The notes below the pieces were generated by a model. It was not told the origin of the DNA. It searched no databases and saw nothing but the letters and a program-made list of their open reading frames with translations. Shown here piece by piece: positions 1-15,075 of a stretch of 64,000 bases of DNA. Every line of letters begins with the position of its first letter. The stretch's first letter is position 1. A program made the translations under genes and the position numbers. The stretch lies in contig WBMV01000259.1 in the NCBI GenBank assembly GCA_013396655.1, forward strand, positions 847,348 through 911,347, in the 5' to 3' direction. This DNA comes from Campylorhamphus procurvoides (lineage: Eukaryota > Chordata > Aves > Passeriformes > Dendrocolaptidae).

Positions 1-3000
1 CAAAGGCCTTTGCATGAGCACTCAGCTGAGAGGAAGAGTGTGGGAGGAAGGGTTTGACTTCGAAAGGTGCAGCTGAAGGCTCAGTCTGTGTGCTGTAGGT
101 GTGTGCAGTGCTGCTGCAGTGAAGGGAGCAGCCCCTTCCACCACTGCACCTCATGGTGCTTCCCAATGCCTGCAGAGACCCTCCCATCTTCCATCCTCCA
201 GGGACACTGCAGAACAAACTGGCAAAGCAAACAGAAAGCACCTTTGGCTGCTCAGACACCAGCAGGGTTTGTCTGCAATAGATGGCCAGCTCCCTGCCTC
301 CCAGGGAGGAGAAAGGAGCACCAGTCCTTCTCAGCTCTGCCACTGATAACCTACAGAAGGCCACTCTGTGCCAGAGTTTCTCGCTCTGTCTTTCTAATTC
401 AAATGGAAAAAAATTGAATTTGTAAGGAATGTGAATGTTTCCATGGATTTCAATGGGCTTTAAGTCAGGAGCTTGCTGTGTAATCAAACATGGTGGGGAT
501 GAGAAGACACGTGTTGAACAGAATGGTTTTGTCTGTAACACAAAGACTGAATTATATTTGAAAAGAAAATCTGGTTGGCAATTATGTCAGACTATTTTAT
601 GATGTTTGTTTCTGGCTTGGGAAAGCAGGAGAGCTTGGCAAGGAAATGTTTTGTTCTAAATCCTGGCAAGAGTCTTCATACTCCAAAAATGTTGTTTTGT
701 CTACTTTTCATTTTCCTGAATTGTGTAGACAGCAAAAAATACCCAAAAGCGTGTCTGTGGACATTTATTCTGTTTTGACAATGTAGATTCATCATGTGAA
801 TATGAAATCAGAGGATTAACAATGAGATATTGCAGCCCTTTCACATGTACATGGTGGAAAATTTAAAGTATTCTCAGTAGGCATTCTGAGTAAAAAAACC
901 CCAAAAACCCAATTCAGTAGAAATATTGCCTGATTTTCCATTCACTCATGTGAGTTTTACATTAATGCCTTCATTGGGCTTTCTCCTGACTTACCACAGG
1001 GCAAATTAAACCAGAAACTGGCCTATGTGCTTTTGCAGAGTTTCACTGATTTCTGGTGTGATGCTGGCCTAGCTGGAGAGCCATAATGGCAGAAGAACAT
1101 TAATCAAATGATCATTAGCAAAGTGGTCTCAATTTCTTGAGGACATTTTTCATATGCCAACTTATTTGGCACCTTGTTTTACCTGTGCTCTGGATTTCAA
1201 TCTGCTGTAGACTACTACAGATGGTCTACAAAGGGGTGGAAACTAGGTCTTATTACAAATTTGTAATTGTATTTACTAATTGTAATTGTATTTACTTTGC
1301 AAATGCATTGAGAGCCAGAGGACAGTAAAACTGAGCCATGCCACAGGTGTCTGTAGACATATGCTGAGTTGCAGTGATTCTGCCTCTCAGATTTGCTCTC
1401 CTAGGGCACCTGTAGCAAAGATCACGGCAAATAACTCGTAAACCAGATCTACATAAAGGCTTTTAAACACCTTCCCATACACTGTATGAACAGCTGCCTC
1501 CAAGAATACTGCATTAGAATTATTAGAACAGGTACTTTTAAAGTATCAGTACTTTACCTGTATTATATTTTGATTTTTATGTTCTTATAGGTATGACACT
1601 CCCAGAACAGAAACTCCAAATTCATATTATAATGGAAGGTCCTTCACTTTAGTGTTTCACATCTTAACATTTATTGGGGAACCTCAGATGTGGGTTAGAC
1701 AGTTCACAGGGTCTGAGCTCTAAAGAAGCTGACAAGGATCTTTTGAAGATGGTTTTAGTGTGTAACACATCTCAGCTAACTCAGCTGAGGGGCACTGCAA
1801 GTTTATGGAGTCCCAGTTTCTGCTTCACCATTTGAGTTGCAAGAGCAATTGCAGGATGTGTCATACTGATGGGGAGGGAATAATTCTGTCCTCTGCAGTA
1901 GAATTCTGTCTCTAGTAGTGATTTCATGGTGAGGAATGTCCAAGCTTTAGTACCCAACACAGAGCAATGAAAATTGTATGTGCAAGTATTTCGACAGCTT
2001 GTGTAGCAGCTGGCAAATTATGTGTAGGAAGGTTTGTTCTCTTGCCTGTGTATGTGCTAAATACTTATTGGTCCCCACCTTTTAAATATGAAATACTAAA
2101 TAATGAAAGTTAAAATAATAAAAGCTCCTAGGAAAAATGTTCTTTTATGTGATATGTGCTTCATATTTCCTTATGCAATGAGGATACCCATAAAATGTCA
2201 AGATAAGACTTAAAAATCATCCTTCACTCCCACACTAGACATTAACTTGGACTCTGTGTGAGTCCAAGGGCATTCAAACATGTTTTGAAAAACACTGGCT
2301 GGCCAGCCATCTAAAATTAGCAAAGGAACTGAACAGTACATCAGTAGTAGTAAAAACCCTGTCAAATATTTGTAGTAACCAACTTTAAACTAAAAAAAAA
2401 GAAAATATAAGAAACCTGTAGTGGAACCTTTAACAATTATTTTCTACCACATGGACTAAACAGGAATGATGAAAGTAAGTTGCAGTGCATGGTTTAAATG
2501 TTGTAGGACCAGTAAATATGTAGGTAATGTACCAAACAGAGGGAAATACAGCCTGAGAAACTATGCCTTTAAATTAAGTTTATGATGAATACTTTTGTAT
2601 CAGAATAACTTATCATGCATTTCCAGAGGGGAGGAGAAACAGTTTGCCTACATCCTATTATTAAATAAGTTCTGTATTGTATTATAAATGGAAAATTCTG
2701 AATTTAACATTACAGAATATCTCATGTAAAAAATGTAAAGCCATTTGTCACTTGATGGGGAATACAGAGTTTCTAATGAAGTGATTTTACAAAACACTGA
2801 ATGTAGAAATTATTCCAAACATGCCCATGTGAGCTACACCAAGTAGGTGTCCCTGTTTCAAACCATTTCCTGCTGTTCCTGAATACTCATTTGGATTTCC
2901 TGATGGATTTTGGACATGCCTTTGTTCCTTGCCATTGTCTGGGTGCTGATGGAACCAGCCTCTGTCCCAGCCCTGCTCTGCTGGCCCCAGACAGGTCCTG

Positions 3001-3094
3001 TGGGTTCCAGTCCCATCTGTGCTGTGGTCACTCACAGCTCCCCTCACCAAGCATCCCCTCCTGCTGCTCCCTGACAGGGAGTTCACGAAAGGAT

Positions 3095-3530
3095 AGAAAG
3101 ATCCCCATAAAAGAACCAGGCAATTTCTAGAAAGCTGCAAAAAATATTGATAGAAAGCGAGGGGAGGAGTGCAAGAAAGCGTCAGGAACATCCCCAGAAC
3201 GCAGCGTGGGAATTCCAAGAACACTCTGTGAAAGTTGTATGGGAAAAATTCCTCGAAAGGAGACAGGACATTCCTAGAGAACACCAGGGGAAATCCTAGA
3301 AAGCACCAGGATTTCTACAATGTAAGGGAAAGCAGTGGGGAAATTCCTTGGGAGCAGAGAAGGAATTGTTAGAAAGCAGAAGGTGAATTCCAAGAAGGCA
3401 TCAGGAATATGAATAAAATGGACTGGTGTAATTGCTGGAAAGCACAAGGACAAATCAAGAGAGGTCTTCCAGTGTAAGGATTTTCCAAAAAGCTGCAGCA
3501 AAAGCGCCAGAAAATACCAGCATTGTTTAA
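3095..3530. repeat. Degenerate minisatellite, unit about 22 bp
   Basis: The plus strand carries roughly 15-18 imperfect copies of a purine-rich unit resembling aattcctagaaagcaccagg, with spacing wandering around 20-24 bp. Clear units lie around 3120, 3270, 3290, 3370 and 3430. The repeat keeps the minus strand open over part of its length and produces a Phe/Leu-rich spurious frame at 2787-3284. The high divergence between units suggests an old array. Boundaries are approximate. Confidence 0.7.
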
Positions 3531-5900
3531 AGGTCCAATTATCTTTATAAATCTTCAGAAAATGTAATTTTTATACCTGTAAGCACGGGACTTTGTTTGT
3601 TTTAAAAGCTTCATGCTTCATTCTGGCCTTACACAGTCTTCCTTTTCGTTGTCTTATTGCAAATGTTTTCCCTTTCATCACGAGAAATTGCAATTTCACA
3701 GTCAGCAGCTTGTGATTTCAGATGAAGGAGAAGGAATTGAACTTAATGAACTTCAAGAAAAAAAAATTACTGTCATGCAAATCTTCTTTATTAAGAACAG
3801 GAAAGTAGGAAAAAAAATGTGAGCTCTCGGCAGACTCAGTGAGACTGTTTTCCATGAGAAGTTACTTGTTCTTAATGAATTATGTGACTCTATTAAAATC
3901 TTCCATGAATTATGTGAATCAGTGTATAATACCCCAACTTGCATGCAAAATACATGACTAGGCTGAAGTTATTTAGGAGGGTGCCCAAATAGTGGCATAC
4001 AGATACCTGTGAAGGGACAGCTGACTCTCCAAAGCAGTGCCTGCCCAGCCCTGACTATTTGTATGTATTTGTGTGGAAGTTCCTCCCTCCCTTTGCCCTC
4101 CAAACTCCTGGGGACTGAAATGTTTTCCCCGTGTTCCCGTGCAGTAGCAGGACTGGGCTCCCCCCAGCACCTCTGCCAGGCCCTGCTCTTCCTTGGGCTC
4201 CTCCAGGCAGGAATGTCACCAGCCCAGCTTCCTTCTGTGTCTGCTCTCCCGTTTAACCAGAGCCACCCTGGGAGCTCTGGGAGCACAAGGCACTGAGGAC
4301 TGGGTGAGTAACTAAATAGAAGGACACCTCCTTCAGGGGCAATTCTCTTCATTTCAATAGGTTTTGTGCCCCATAGGTTATGCTGATGGGAATATTTAAT
4401 AAAAACCTCTTTCTTGGGGAACCTGATAACCGTGTTTTCATACCAATGATGGATGGACGCGCCACAGGACTTGACCTGGTTATAAGCACTTAAAATATTG
4501 CCCATATTGAATAGTTACAAGCAGATATATGAATCTCTTGGGGCATATTCCTTCTAGATAGGAAGTTCTCTGCTGTAAATGATTTCCCTGCTTTAAGGCA
4601 CCAGACTTTGAATTCAGTCTTTATTGCCAATGCATCTGGTTAATGTTAAATTAAAACATCCCAGGAAATCTGTACTTTTCACTGTATTTGTTATTTATGT
4701 AAATTTTTGGACATCATCCATTGCTTCAAAATCAAGTTAATTGAAAACATAAAGTACCAGGCGTGAACACAGTCCCAGCAGAACATTCTGTGTCTGACAG
4801 TGAACTGTTAATCTTTATTATTCTTCTAAGACATTCTCCAGATTTCTACCCTGTGAAATCTTCAGATGCCAGATGAAGGCACAGTCTTTTATACTGAATC
4901 TCATCTTTTATTCTGAAATCTATTCCTATTTGGCAAATATTATGTAAACATTTTAATTCAGGTTGACATAGAGTTAAATCTCTGCTCTGTTGACTTGGGC
5001 CTGCATTTGCAAGGTTTGGGTGTACTCAGAGGTCAGAGTTCACGTCTAAGGCCATGGATGCTGTGCTGATTCACTTGTGGAATGTGTTTCTCTAAAAGAA
5101 TGACAACCCACCCTGCAGATCTGGGGCCTCTCTGTGATGTTTCAGTGACATTTTACACCCACATAAAGCTTTGTGGACTGTCCCCAGGTTTAATAACAGG
5201 ACAGACCATTTTCCCCACTGCAGATTTGTGTAGCTTTGACCAAGCATCTCCCTGCTTGGCTGAAACACTCGAGCACAACACAGCCCAACATGACTGTCCA
5301 GGAAACAGCACAGCAGCAGCAACAGTAAGGAACCAGAACTGCTCAAGAACCTCAAGATTCTCTGAGACAACCAAAAATGATGTTAATTTTCAGGAAAAGA
5401 AGCTTTCGGGGGAACAAGACCCACTGGCAGAGAAGGGCTTTTAGTCTGTCATACTGGGTTTGAAAGCCTTGCAGGGCTAAGTGCCACATGCCAGAGCCTG
5501 GTAATTAAGATTCAGCCCTCAGTTGCTGAATCAAGAGTTATGAACAGTAGCAACAACCAAGCAGGATGTTTTTACTGTGTGGTGGGAACACCAAAGTTAC
5601 CTCAGCACAGCACAGCCCCCAAACTGGGGCGAAAGGATGGTGTCAGAGAGTGTTCCAATTAGCTGTAGGAAGAGGGGAGGTTAATTAGTCCAGATGAAGC
5701 CTTATTAATAGGTCTGTATAACGCCTGAGACCCAAGCAGGTGCCTTCAGACAGGCACACAATGAGTGTGGGACTGACTTGGGAGAATTGCAGCCTCTTTT
5801 GGCCAACAGACCCTGCTCAGCTGCCTGAGGACATAGGAATGTCCTTTCAAAGTCTTTAGCCCTTCCTTTGTAAGAATTTTTGCTCCAAATGATACAGTTG

Positions 5901-5923
5901 TCCCCCTCCCTCCCTCCCTCCCC
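5901..5923. repeat. (TCCC)n microsatellite
   Basis: A short pyrimidine tract of TCCC units in intergenic DNA. It is purely a simple repeat. Confidence 0.85.
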
Positions 5924-8900
5924 TTTGGCTGCAGCTGAATTGTGTTTCCTTCACCTTTTGGCCAGTGGGGCTGCTCAGGCTGAAGGGGCAGAGGAGAGCT
6001 TTGCTGTGCTCACAAAACAAAGGCCAAGCCCTGTGGGGGTGTCTGTCCTGGGTTTCCCTGGCTTTGTGTGCTCTTACAGCTCTTCCAAAATACTTGACAG
6101 CTTTGGAACTTTGTTTCTTCAGAAGTGGTCATAGTTTTAGGGACCACTGTCTTTCTCCACAGGTCCCCCAGGCTGTGTCAGGCACCTGACTCCTTTTTGT
6201 CACTTGCCTTCTGCAATATGGGCAGCCAAATGATGAGGTGACATCTGTATTTTCCTCTTGGACTTGCCCTCGGATAAAAGGAATGCCTTTCATACTTGGT
6301 GCCTGCATTGCTTCATTTTTATTTAAAGACCAAGTCACAGCTTGTGATAAATTTTTCATTTCATGTAGAACAGAGAGTGGTAGGTTGGTGGCCTGGGCTT
6401 TGGAAGAATTCAAGAGTAAACTACAGGTTATTTTTTAAAAATCAAATTCCAACTATAAAAGGAGATAAAACTTGCTTATATTTCAAAACTGAATTGACTA
6501 GATCTTTTTGATTTGTACTCATCAAGACCTGAAAGTTATAATCAGTTTATAATTCTGAAAGTACTGGTTGTATTTTTTTTCCAAATGAGAAGATGAATAT
6601 GATATTTCAAAGTGTCTTGGAGGAGGTCAAATATGGTTTACATACATAAGAGGGGTTAAGTAAACTCTGTCAAGATTATCTGCACCATATTTCACTGAGA
6701 CTTAAACATGTCATCAGGTCTTTTTGGGCCAATGTTTAGAAAAGGTACAAATTGCTTTCAAACGAGGGCTGTCTGCTGAGGGTTAGCTGTTAAACATGTT
6801 TACCTCTCTGTCCATGGTTTTCTGAGTCTGTTTTGTTAACAGAAATGCTGGCAACTGCTTCAAGTATTGCACATTTCCAAAGAGCTTGACTGATGCACAT
6901 TGTTCTAAGGCATTTTTTGATATCTAATGCTATTATTGTGAGATAAACAGGCTAAATCCTGGCAACATAATTTTAGCTGCCATGGGTGTAAGGGGCAACT
7001 CCTGAAGTATGAAAGTGCACCATGTCAGTCTAGATCAAACCAGTCCAGTATGAAAGGAATGATCAGTTATCTATGACATGTGTGGATCCCTCAGTTATAC
7101 CTTATAAGGTATGGAGATAATGTAGGTAGGTATTTCATGTGTGCCCATGGAGAACTTGATCCAAGGCTTGCTAAAATCAGGGCACTTGCTTTCAGTGGAA
7201 GTAAAGTCCTAAATTAGTGCACTGCATCGATTCCTACAACAAATATGGGCCTAGTCAATTAATACAGACTGCAGGTCAAACCCACGACCCTACAGTCACC
7301 TCCAAGTGGGTGGGGAGAGTTTTAAGGAACCTAAAAATTCTAATGCATGTCTTGATTTTGGGGATCTCCTCAGTCCATTTGGGATGACTCAAGTCTTAGA
7401 GCACTTTGATGTTTTTATTTTTTTTTATGTGAACTTCAAACTATGCAAAAGTGTGTTTTCAATAACTTTCAGAATTTGGAGAATTTTGGGAGTGTGTTTC
7501 CATACTCTTATATGTACTTCAAACCATGAATAAATTTGGTTTTAATTCACTATTATTAAAGCTGAGGCAAATTAGTGAGAACAAGATTTGATATGAGTTT
7601 TAAGTCCTTCCCTGAACATAATGCAAACTCTAAAGAACTTCTGGATCACAAACGTGGAGGTTGTATTGTACCTTCATTTTCAGCTATCCTGGGAATTCAC
7701 TAGTTTCTCATTATATCTTTTGTCTAAACATAATTTTCTATCAACTAATTAAGCAATGAGCTTGCTATCCTGTTTCTCAAAAGCATGTGCTTAAGGGTAT
7801 GTACAATTCTCTACTGGTAAGTGGTACTGTGGAAACATTGCTCTGATTAAAAATCATGAGTTGGTAAGAAAGGAATTAGTGACAAGGAAGTTGTGGTCCC
7901 ACGAAATAAAATACTATTTTGCAGCAACATTGGGCAATGTGCTAAGCCTATACATTATTATATATACAGCTTTTGATATTAGTCTGCACAATCAGCTTAT
8001 CTTTTCTCACAGTATAATCATGTCTTTTGATAATATTTTATTTTCACAGTACTCCTAAGATGTCAAGGATACAGGACACAGAGCCCAAGTGGTCTCTTTC
8101 TATTGCCTGGTTTACACGATTTTTCTTCTCTTGGGCCTCTGGAAAATATTTTCTGGCTGTGTTATTGTTTAATCAAGTGACTTTTGTTTGGACTAGCCTT
8201 GCAATTCCTGGGCTCCCAAATTTGCTTATTGTAACACCTAGATATAAACTGCCTAGGAACTAGAGAATGTCAATACACTGAAACATATTGTCAACATTTT
8301 GTCTTCGATGATAGTGTTCATGTTTCCTCCACTGTTTTAAAACAACTTCTTCAGCACTGAGAAGAGACAGATATTGCAAGGGAGGGTGGAAAACTGTAAA
8401 AAAATCACATGGGGCATGACTTTAATTCCATTATCAGAGGTACAAAAGAATTGGAATTTACTACAGTTAAAATATTATCTTTTTGAAAAATTGAACCAGG
8501 AAATATTTTGGTTTATTGTGGAGCTTTCTAATAAATAAATTAAAAAATCTCACCCTGTGCATGGAGGGAGCTTCACTGTGTATATCAAAGCTGAGGAGGG
8601 ATATGATCATAAAGGAGGACGTGTTCATTATCAGACCAAATAAAAACACAGAAGAAAAGACATAATTTCTGTTTATTAATAAATAAATAAATATTGAAGG
8701 GTTGGAACAGAGCAGAACACCTTCAGGAGCATCAGGGGAAATGGTGACAGAAGTGAAGTTCATAACCAGGGACTGTGATGTTACAAATCTATTAAGGGAA
8801 AGTCAGTTTGAAAGTAAAGCAAATTAATTATTTTTGAACACGGTTATCTCAGTCATGATAACATTGAAACACCATCAGAAAGGCTCAGATCATAGTTCTT

Positions 8901-11900
8901 TTAAGTTTTTTCACTTTTATAAGCTGTACACATTTGCTGTTTGGGCAAGAAGTTAAGTTTCTACATGTGAAAAGAGAGTTTGCACTACCACCTGCCCACC
9001 CCTATCCCCTCCAGGATAGCTGTGCTCTAAAATTTACTTAATATTTTGTAGTAAGATATATTTGCTTTTGGTTTTCTAATCACTAATGAGACTACCTGAA
9101 GTCAGATGTACAAATAACAACTCTGTTAAGCTTGAACACTTTCCATCTGGACTCTGGAAGACCAGCTGATTCTTCCTGACTTATGCATCAAATCCTGTCA
9201 AATGGTGTTTCCCTGGGTTAGTGTTGTACCACAAATAAAATTGGCCAATCCCCGAGCTATGTCTCTTGTTGAGGATTTCTGTGGCAGGAAATCCAAATCC
9301 TGTGTACTGCAGATCTCCCCTATAAGATAATTATTGTTCTGCCAGGCCATAAGCAACACACCTGACCAAAAGCAAGGAAAAAGAGTGTCACTGCCAGATG
9401 AATTGTTGGAAGCCCAGTTTGTTAGCAGTATACATTTTGAAATTGTATGAAACCACATGCATTGTGAAATAAGTCTCAAAACTGCTTTTCTCCTCTTTGT
9501 GGAAATGGGATATTCTGGATGTGGCCTGGTGCTCAATGGATGTGGAAGATCAGAGGCACACGGTCAGGACAGGAGCCTGAGGGAGAATCAGAGGTTTGCT
9601 GCCACTTGTATTGGAAAAGCAGGTAAAAGACTCGGAAGGAGAAAAGGTTACAGGTCCACTTGCAGGCAGGGGAAATATTCTAGATGGGTTTGGTTTGGTT
9701 TTGATTGGATAGATTTGTTTTAAAGCTCTGTGATTTGGTTTCTTGTGTTCCTTGAATTTCAAAGAACCAACTGTGAGGGCAAATGGGGCTTATAATAACT
9801 TCTATTTTAAGGAAGGCTTTTGTATTTTTGTGTCAGAACAGATTGAAATGTGTGTATTCATATCCATATTTTGTTCAGACATCATATTTTCTTGGATCAG
9901 AAGCCTCTGAAGTGCTAGTGGTATTTGCATATACATTATGTTTTCAAATGGCCTGTGAGTTTTTGAAGCCTTTTGTGAGGCCTATTCATGGCTGTGAAGA
10001 CAATGTGGGTCTGAATCAAAGTTTGCCTGTTCTGCTTTCCTCCCTCAAGACTTGCTGGAGTCGTCTTTACACTTCCTTTATCCCCTTGGATTTCCTGCTG
10101 ATTCCAGCTGAATTCATGTCTCTCTCTACTTGTGTTTCTGATAGCTGTTCTTCAGTGCAAGCATCTTCAAAAACATGTGTTGCTTCCCTGGAAAACATGA
10201 ACCCACTGGGGACTATACGTGTGTGAGATAAGGCTCTCTGCACTGAAGCTGAACAGGCTTTCTGCCTGAGGTGGCAGAATGGTTGTGTGGCAGAAGCCTT
10301 CTGCAGTGTGTAGCCCTCAGTTGCCGATGTCTTGAACATCTGAGATGGAAATGAAGACAAACCAGTTCTGGTCTTGATACTGTACAATTGTAATGGGAAG
10401 GTCCATCCTGCCTCCTGTGAGCAGCTGCAGAAGGTTTGGGTTCACAGGGCTGGAAATCAATTCATGCAAGTTACTACTGTGCTTTCCCTTTTCCCCACTG
10501 AGATTTGCACTCGTCCCCCCCCACCCCTTTTGATTTTTAAATCTTGTTTCAGTCATCTGAAAATGTTCAAATCATCACATTTTTTTCCTTTGCTATGGGA
10601 AACAACACCACTGCAGCTAAGTCCTTTTAACCTCAAATACAATTCATTTTGTAGGGCTGTTTAAAAGGCATTGACAAAACACCTGACCCTTTAATTCAGC
10701 CCTACTTGTTGCCAAGCATGTGCTGCTGCTTTGGCCTCCTGTTTGTTATCTGATGCCTCGGTCATGCTACAAAAGTGTTGCATCTGTTCAGTTCTGGCTG
10801 AGATTGTTCATTTCCTTCTATTCAGATGCTGACTTTTCAAGTCTTGACATGTTTACTTTACTACTTTTTCACTCACAGCCCTGTTTATGACTGGAAGGCA
10901 TGCAAGGCTTCCTGACAAGAGTCGTGCAGTGAAACACAGTACTGGTATTTCTGAGCGGGTGGAAAGTGTTTATTCTTCAGCTATTGGACTATTACGTGCC
11001 TAATGCTGAGGAAATAATAGTATTAGTGTGCCTAAATTGGCCCTCTCAGTGGTCCTGAGAATCTTAGAGTTTGCATCCAAGACAGAGGTGGTTTTGTGAT
11101 AGGTGAACAGCAAGACAGTCTTCTGATGGTGTTGCTTCATGCTGTTGTTTCCTTATTTCCATGTTCCTCAGTGAAATGTACCTTGTTTTCTGAAGTAACC
11201 AAGCATTTATCAGACAGGGTTTTTGGCCTCTGGCCAAAAAGGCTTCCTTTGTTTCACCAGCTTTTGAAGTTTTCTCTCCTTCCTTTTCACTTTATTTGTT
11301 GATGTAGCAAGTAGCAGCATCCTTACTCTAAATTTCTGAATGTTTGGAGTGTGAAAGGAAAGTTTTGATTAAGAATTTAAAGCAGATTGTTCAGTCCCTA
11401 GACAGGTCAAAGAGGGACCATACTAGTGTGTCCTCTGTCATGGAAATGGGGCTAACTGGGTCATCTGTCCAAAAAGCCTGATTTCTGATTTAAGGTGCTA
11501 TGATATTCCTATGCCCTATCTTAGTAACACCTTTTAAAGGAAGTTGTGGTCAGCAAAGAGAGAAAAAATGATCTAAATATGTCATACTTAGCTTTGTATT
11601 ATATGGATTTCTCTATTATTTGATTCTAATATACAAAGAAACACCAATGGCTAAAAATATTTACTTATTACTTTCCCCTATGAGACTGCCATTAGACTGT
11701 GCAAATAAGCAAAACCACACTAACACTCCCAGAACAATAAATACAAGTGTGTATTTAACGAGTTGGAAGTGCATTCTAGAAGACAAAAAGCCAAACTACT
11801 AGAAGATGAGCACAGAATACTTTTTTCCTGGATAATCTTGTGCTATTTTTACCAGAAGTTTGAAAAAGGAGGCTTTGAAAATTGCACATGTTTGAAAGAA

Positions 11901-14900
11901 GTAATCTGTTATGCAATAACAATTGTACTGAGCTGAAAAACGAGCAGCTGTTACTGGAAGTTACAGTTAATTGTTGTATTTTCCAGCACAAGGTTGTTTG
12001 GTGGGAACAGTGGGGAAAAAATATGCAGGCAACTGCCAAAGAAACAAGCGTGTGAGGTGAAACCTGCATTTGCTCTCATGAGAACTTTCTAAGATTCGTA
12101 AGTGACTGAGGAAAGCAGGCTGTATTTAGATCTCTGGAGATGTACTGTGCTGTACAGACAGAGCACAGCACACAGTGCTGGCAGGGGAAGGCAAGGAGAA
12201 CACAAAGGCAGTCAGGAGGGATTGGAAGGTAAGGCTCACTCAGGGTGGATAGAGGATAAAGTGCCTCCTGCCATTTCAAATTGTTGTGTTTTTTTGGTTT
12301 AGTGGCTCCCTGAGTACATCTAAGCACCCAAACTTTCCCTCACTCCCACAGAACAGGTTTTCATGTGCTTTTTAAACAAAACAAGGGAAGCATGTCCCTG
12401 TTACAAATCTGTAGAGTAGAATAAATGGATAAATTAGCTGGGGGTGTTTTGTAAGCCCTGTAAGCCACGTCTGATGTGATCTATGCATGCCTGAAAGCAA
12501 TCTCTGAAGAGGGGCTTAAGCTAAATATCCCACTAGGTTCTGGCTGTTGATAGACCAGTGGGAATGGCCCTGGGCAGGCTGCAGACAGGCAGGGCCAGGG
12601 CTGGGGCAGGCTTGGTGCTCTCCTTGGGCTGGTGCCTCCTGGGCAGGCAGTGACCTTGGCTCACAGGTGGGCATTGCCCTGCTCTGGCCCTTGGAATCTG
12701 CCAGCAGGGCTGGCTCTGCGAGTACAGCTTGTTAGTCAGCCTGTTCTTCCAGCACAAGGCTATAAAACACTGTAGGTCATAACAGGCAGCTATTTATTTC
12801 TTAATGTGTCCTTAGGTGCCAGAGGGGAGATTTTTTTTTAATAAAAATAGCACTGGAATGCATTTATTAGGGATTGACTGTATTTATTTTGAACCACAAG
12901 ACATTCATGCAGATCCACAAACAAAGTTCCAAGAAAGTACAGTCTCCACTATACTCTGAGCTCAATTCTCTGATCTCTTCTCCTTGCCTGTGTTGGCACC
13001 CGTTGTAATTCCACTGACTTCTGTGAAACAACAAGCAGTAGCCAAGCTTTAGCCCAGTACTATTTGCAGGATCACTCTTCAAATTACTACAGTCCTAAGT
13101 TTAGCTCTAAAGAACAAACACGCAGCGCCAGAAAAGAACAAACCCGGAATGAAAGTTGAGCAATGCTCTGAAATTAATTTCTTTCAGCATTAAAACCACT
13201 GTGGCTGATCACTATTAATTCATGAACCAAAATGTCTTTCAGCTAGAAAAGCTTTTTCTTGTTGCCAACTGCACTGTATTAATTTCACTAAGTGCAACCA
13301 CTGAATATCAGTTGATATTAGAAAATTGCATCATTCGTGCAAAGTCAAAGTACTTTTTCTTTTTTTTTTTTTATAAAACAGGTCATTTCTGTGTAAGTTT
13401 ATGGAATGAGGAGATTATTATTGTTCCCATTACGTTATGGAGATACTGGTCATGGCTTTCTGTAGTTAAGGCTAAAGGAAGGTTTGTCCCAAAAGCAAGA
13501 ATTCATTCTTAGAAATTTAAATGATGTCAAATCTGAGACAGGTCTACAACACCTTGTTCCTGAGTGAAATTCTGGCTTTCATGAAGTCAGTATGAATTGT
13601 GGAATTAGTACCGTGTGTCTTCAACAAAAATATTGAGGGATTAATTAAAGTTTAAAAATAAATTCTTTAAGCAAACACGGATTGACAAAAACTTACTGAG
13701 AGAACATTTAAGATACTGTTCTGCTATCACAGTAGTGTGTCACTGCTTGTGACTTGCGTGTTAATGACTTCAGACAAGTAAATATCACTAATATAGAAAT
13801 TCTGTGCATGGGAAGGGAGTAAGCAGGAGAAACAAGATTGGATTTACAGGCAGAACCTGTTGTGATCAAAAGGATTTTGAGAAAATGCACGACTTTATGT
13901 ACCTTGACCAATGCACAGGCACACAGCAAGTGTGGGCTGGTCACTCAGGTTGTGAAAATAAACCCTCCCTTTCTTATTCCTGACCTGTATTCTGTTTTTC
14001 CCCATGTTTTCCATGATGTACTAAAGGTGGAAATATCGTGAGGGATATGAAGCCTACAGACTATGCAAAATTCTAACACAATAAGGGATAACCTGCCCCT
14101 ACCATTCTGGAAAAGATTGGTTACTTCTAGTGAATCAGCTGCCTATTTTTATGTTTTGCTCAGATGTTTCACGTTAGATGTTGGTGTCAGTGGCAGAGTA
14201 AGCACCTTTCAGATCTGGGGGCTGCCCTCGGACAGTCTCTGCCTCTGTCATCCCCTCCAGACCCAGAAGGTTGGCAGCCACCCTGGAGGGCTCCTGCCCC
14301 AGGGATCACCAAGGCGTGAGACAGCGCTCACTGCAGGGTGGGTGGGGGCCAAACGGGGATCAAACTGCCACTGCTTTTACACCCCATCTTGTTTTGGGTA
14401 GTGCAATGTATCAATGCACAGGGCAGATGATGTAGTTTGTCTGTGCCAATAAAAGGTCTATACTTTGTAATCTTGACTCTTCCCTGCTCAGATTAGGGAC
14501 TGTTTCTGTAAACCCTCCCTTGTTCCTGTGACTTCTCAGCCAGTGAAGCAGTTTAATGTGGATGGGTACAGCTATGGGAGAGTTTAACCCACGGCAGAGA
14601 AACGGATATGCATCTTGCACAGGGTTGATAGGTCTCTGGGCAACCCGAGTTTGTTACAGTTATGTAAGTTTTCTTAAAAACATAATTAAAATTGGAATTG
14701 CACTTCGTTGAGTATACTGGCGTATCTGACTTGTTGCTTGACCTGCTGTTTCGGTGCCTTTGCTGCCATGAACTCCCCCTGGGGTACCGGGGGTGTGGAC
14801 AAAGACATGCAGTGAGACAGGCTTGACCTGCACAAGTGCTGAGCCAGGTTCTGACCACAGTATTTTTAACCCTCTTCTGTGGTTACCTCACCAAAGTGCA

Positions 14901-15075
14901 CAGGCTATTAGTGACAACACAAAGGGTGCCTCACTTCAGGAATGTGGTGTGGAATTTTAGGGAGCAGGACTGTAGGAATCCAAAGGGAAAGGCACCCTGG
15001 AATGAATGCATTGAACTAGTCCCCTGAAGCTTTGCCATGAAAGTAGCTCAGGAGCATTGCTGCAGCAGATGTCTG

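Larger units (their letters stand above)
1..15075. other. Intergenic region downstream of AQP9; no gene recognised
   Basis: No exon of a recognisable protein, tRNA or rRNA was seen on either strand. Open frames here are short (mostly under 120 codons), lack family motifs and have no paired splice sites. In other amniotes the next gene on this side is LIPC on the same strand as AQP9, but no LIPC signal-peptide exon was recognised, so it probably lies outside the window. Minor structure includes a 19-bp duplication at about 1263-1297 (units containing taattgtatttac), a (TCCC)n run near 5901-5923, an (AATA)n run near 8676-8692, a GC-richer patch at 12545-12725, and a T12-13 homopolymer near 13360. 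The degenerate minisatellite at about 3.1-3.5 kb is listed separately. Confidence 0.7.

Noticed and set aside
2787..3284. 165-codon minus-strand frame
   Set aside because: Much of it is translation of the degenerate 22-bp minisatellite. It has no domain, no splice context and no conserved motif.
1..15000. First exon of LIPC, the expected neighbour
   Set aside because: No signal-peptide exon with lipase-like continuation and a donor site was recognised on the minus strand.
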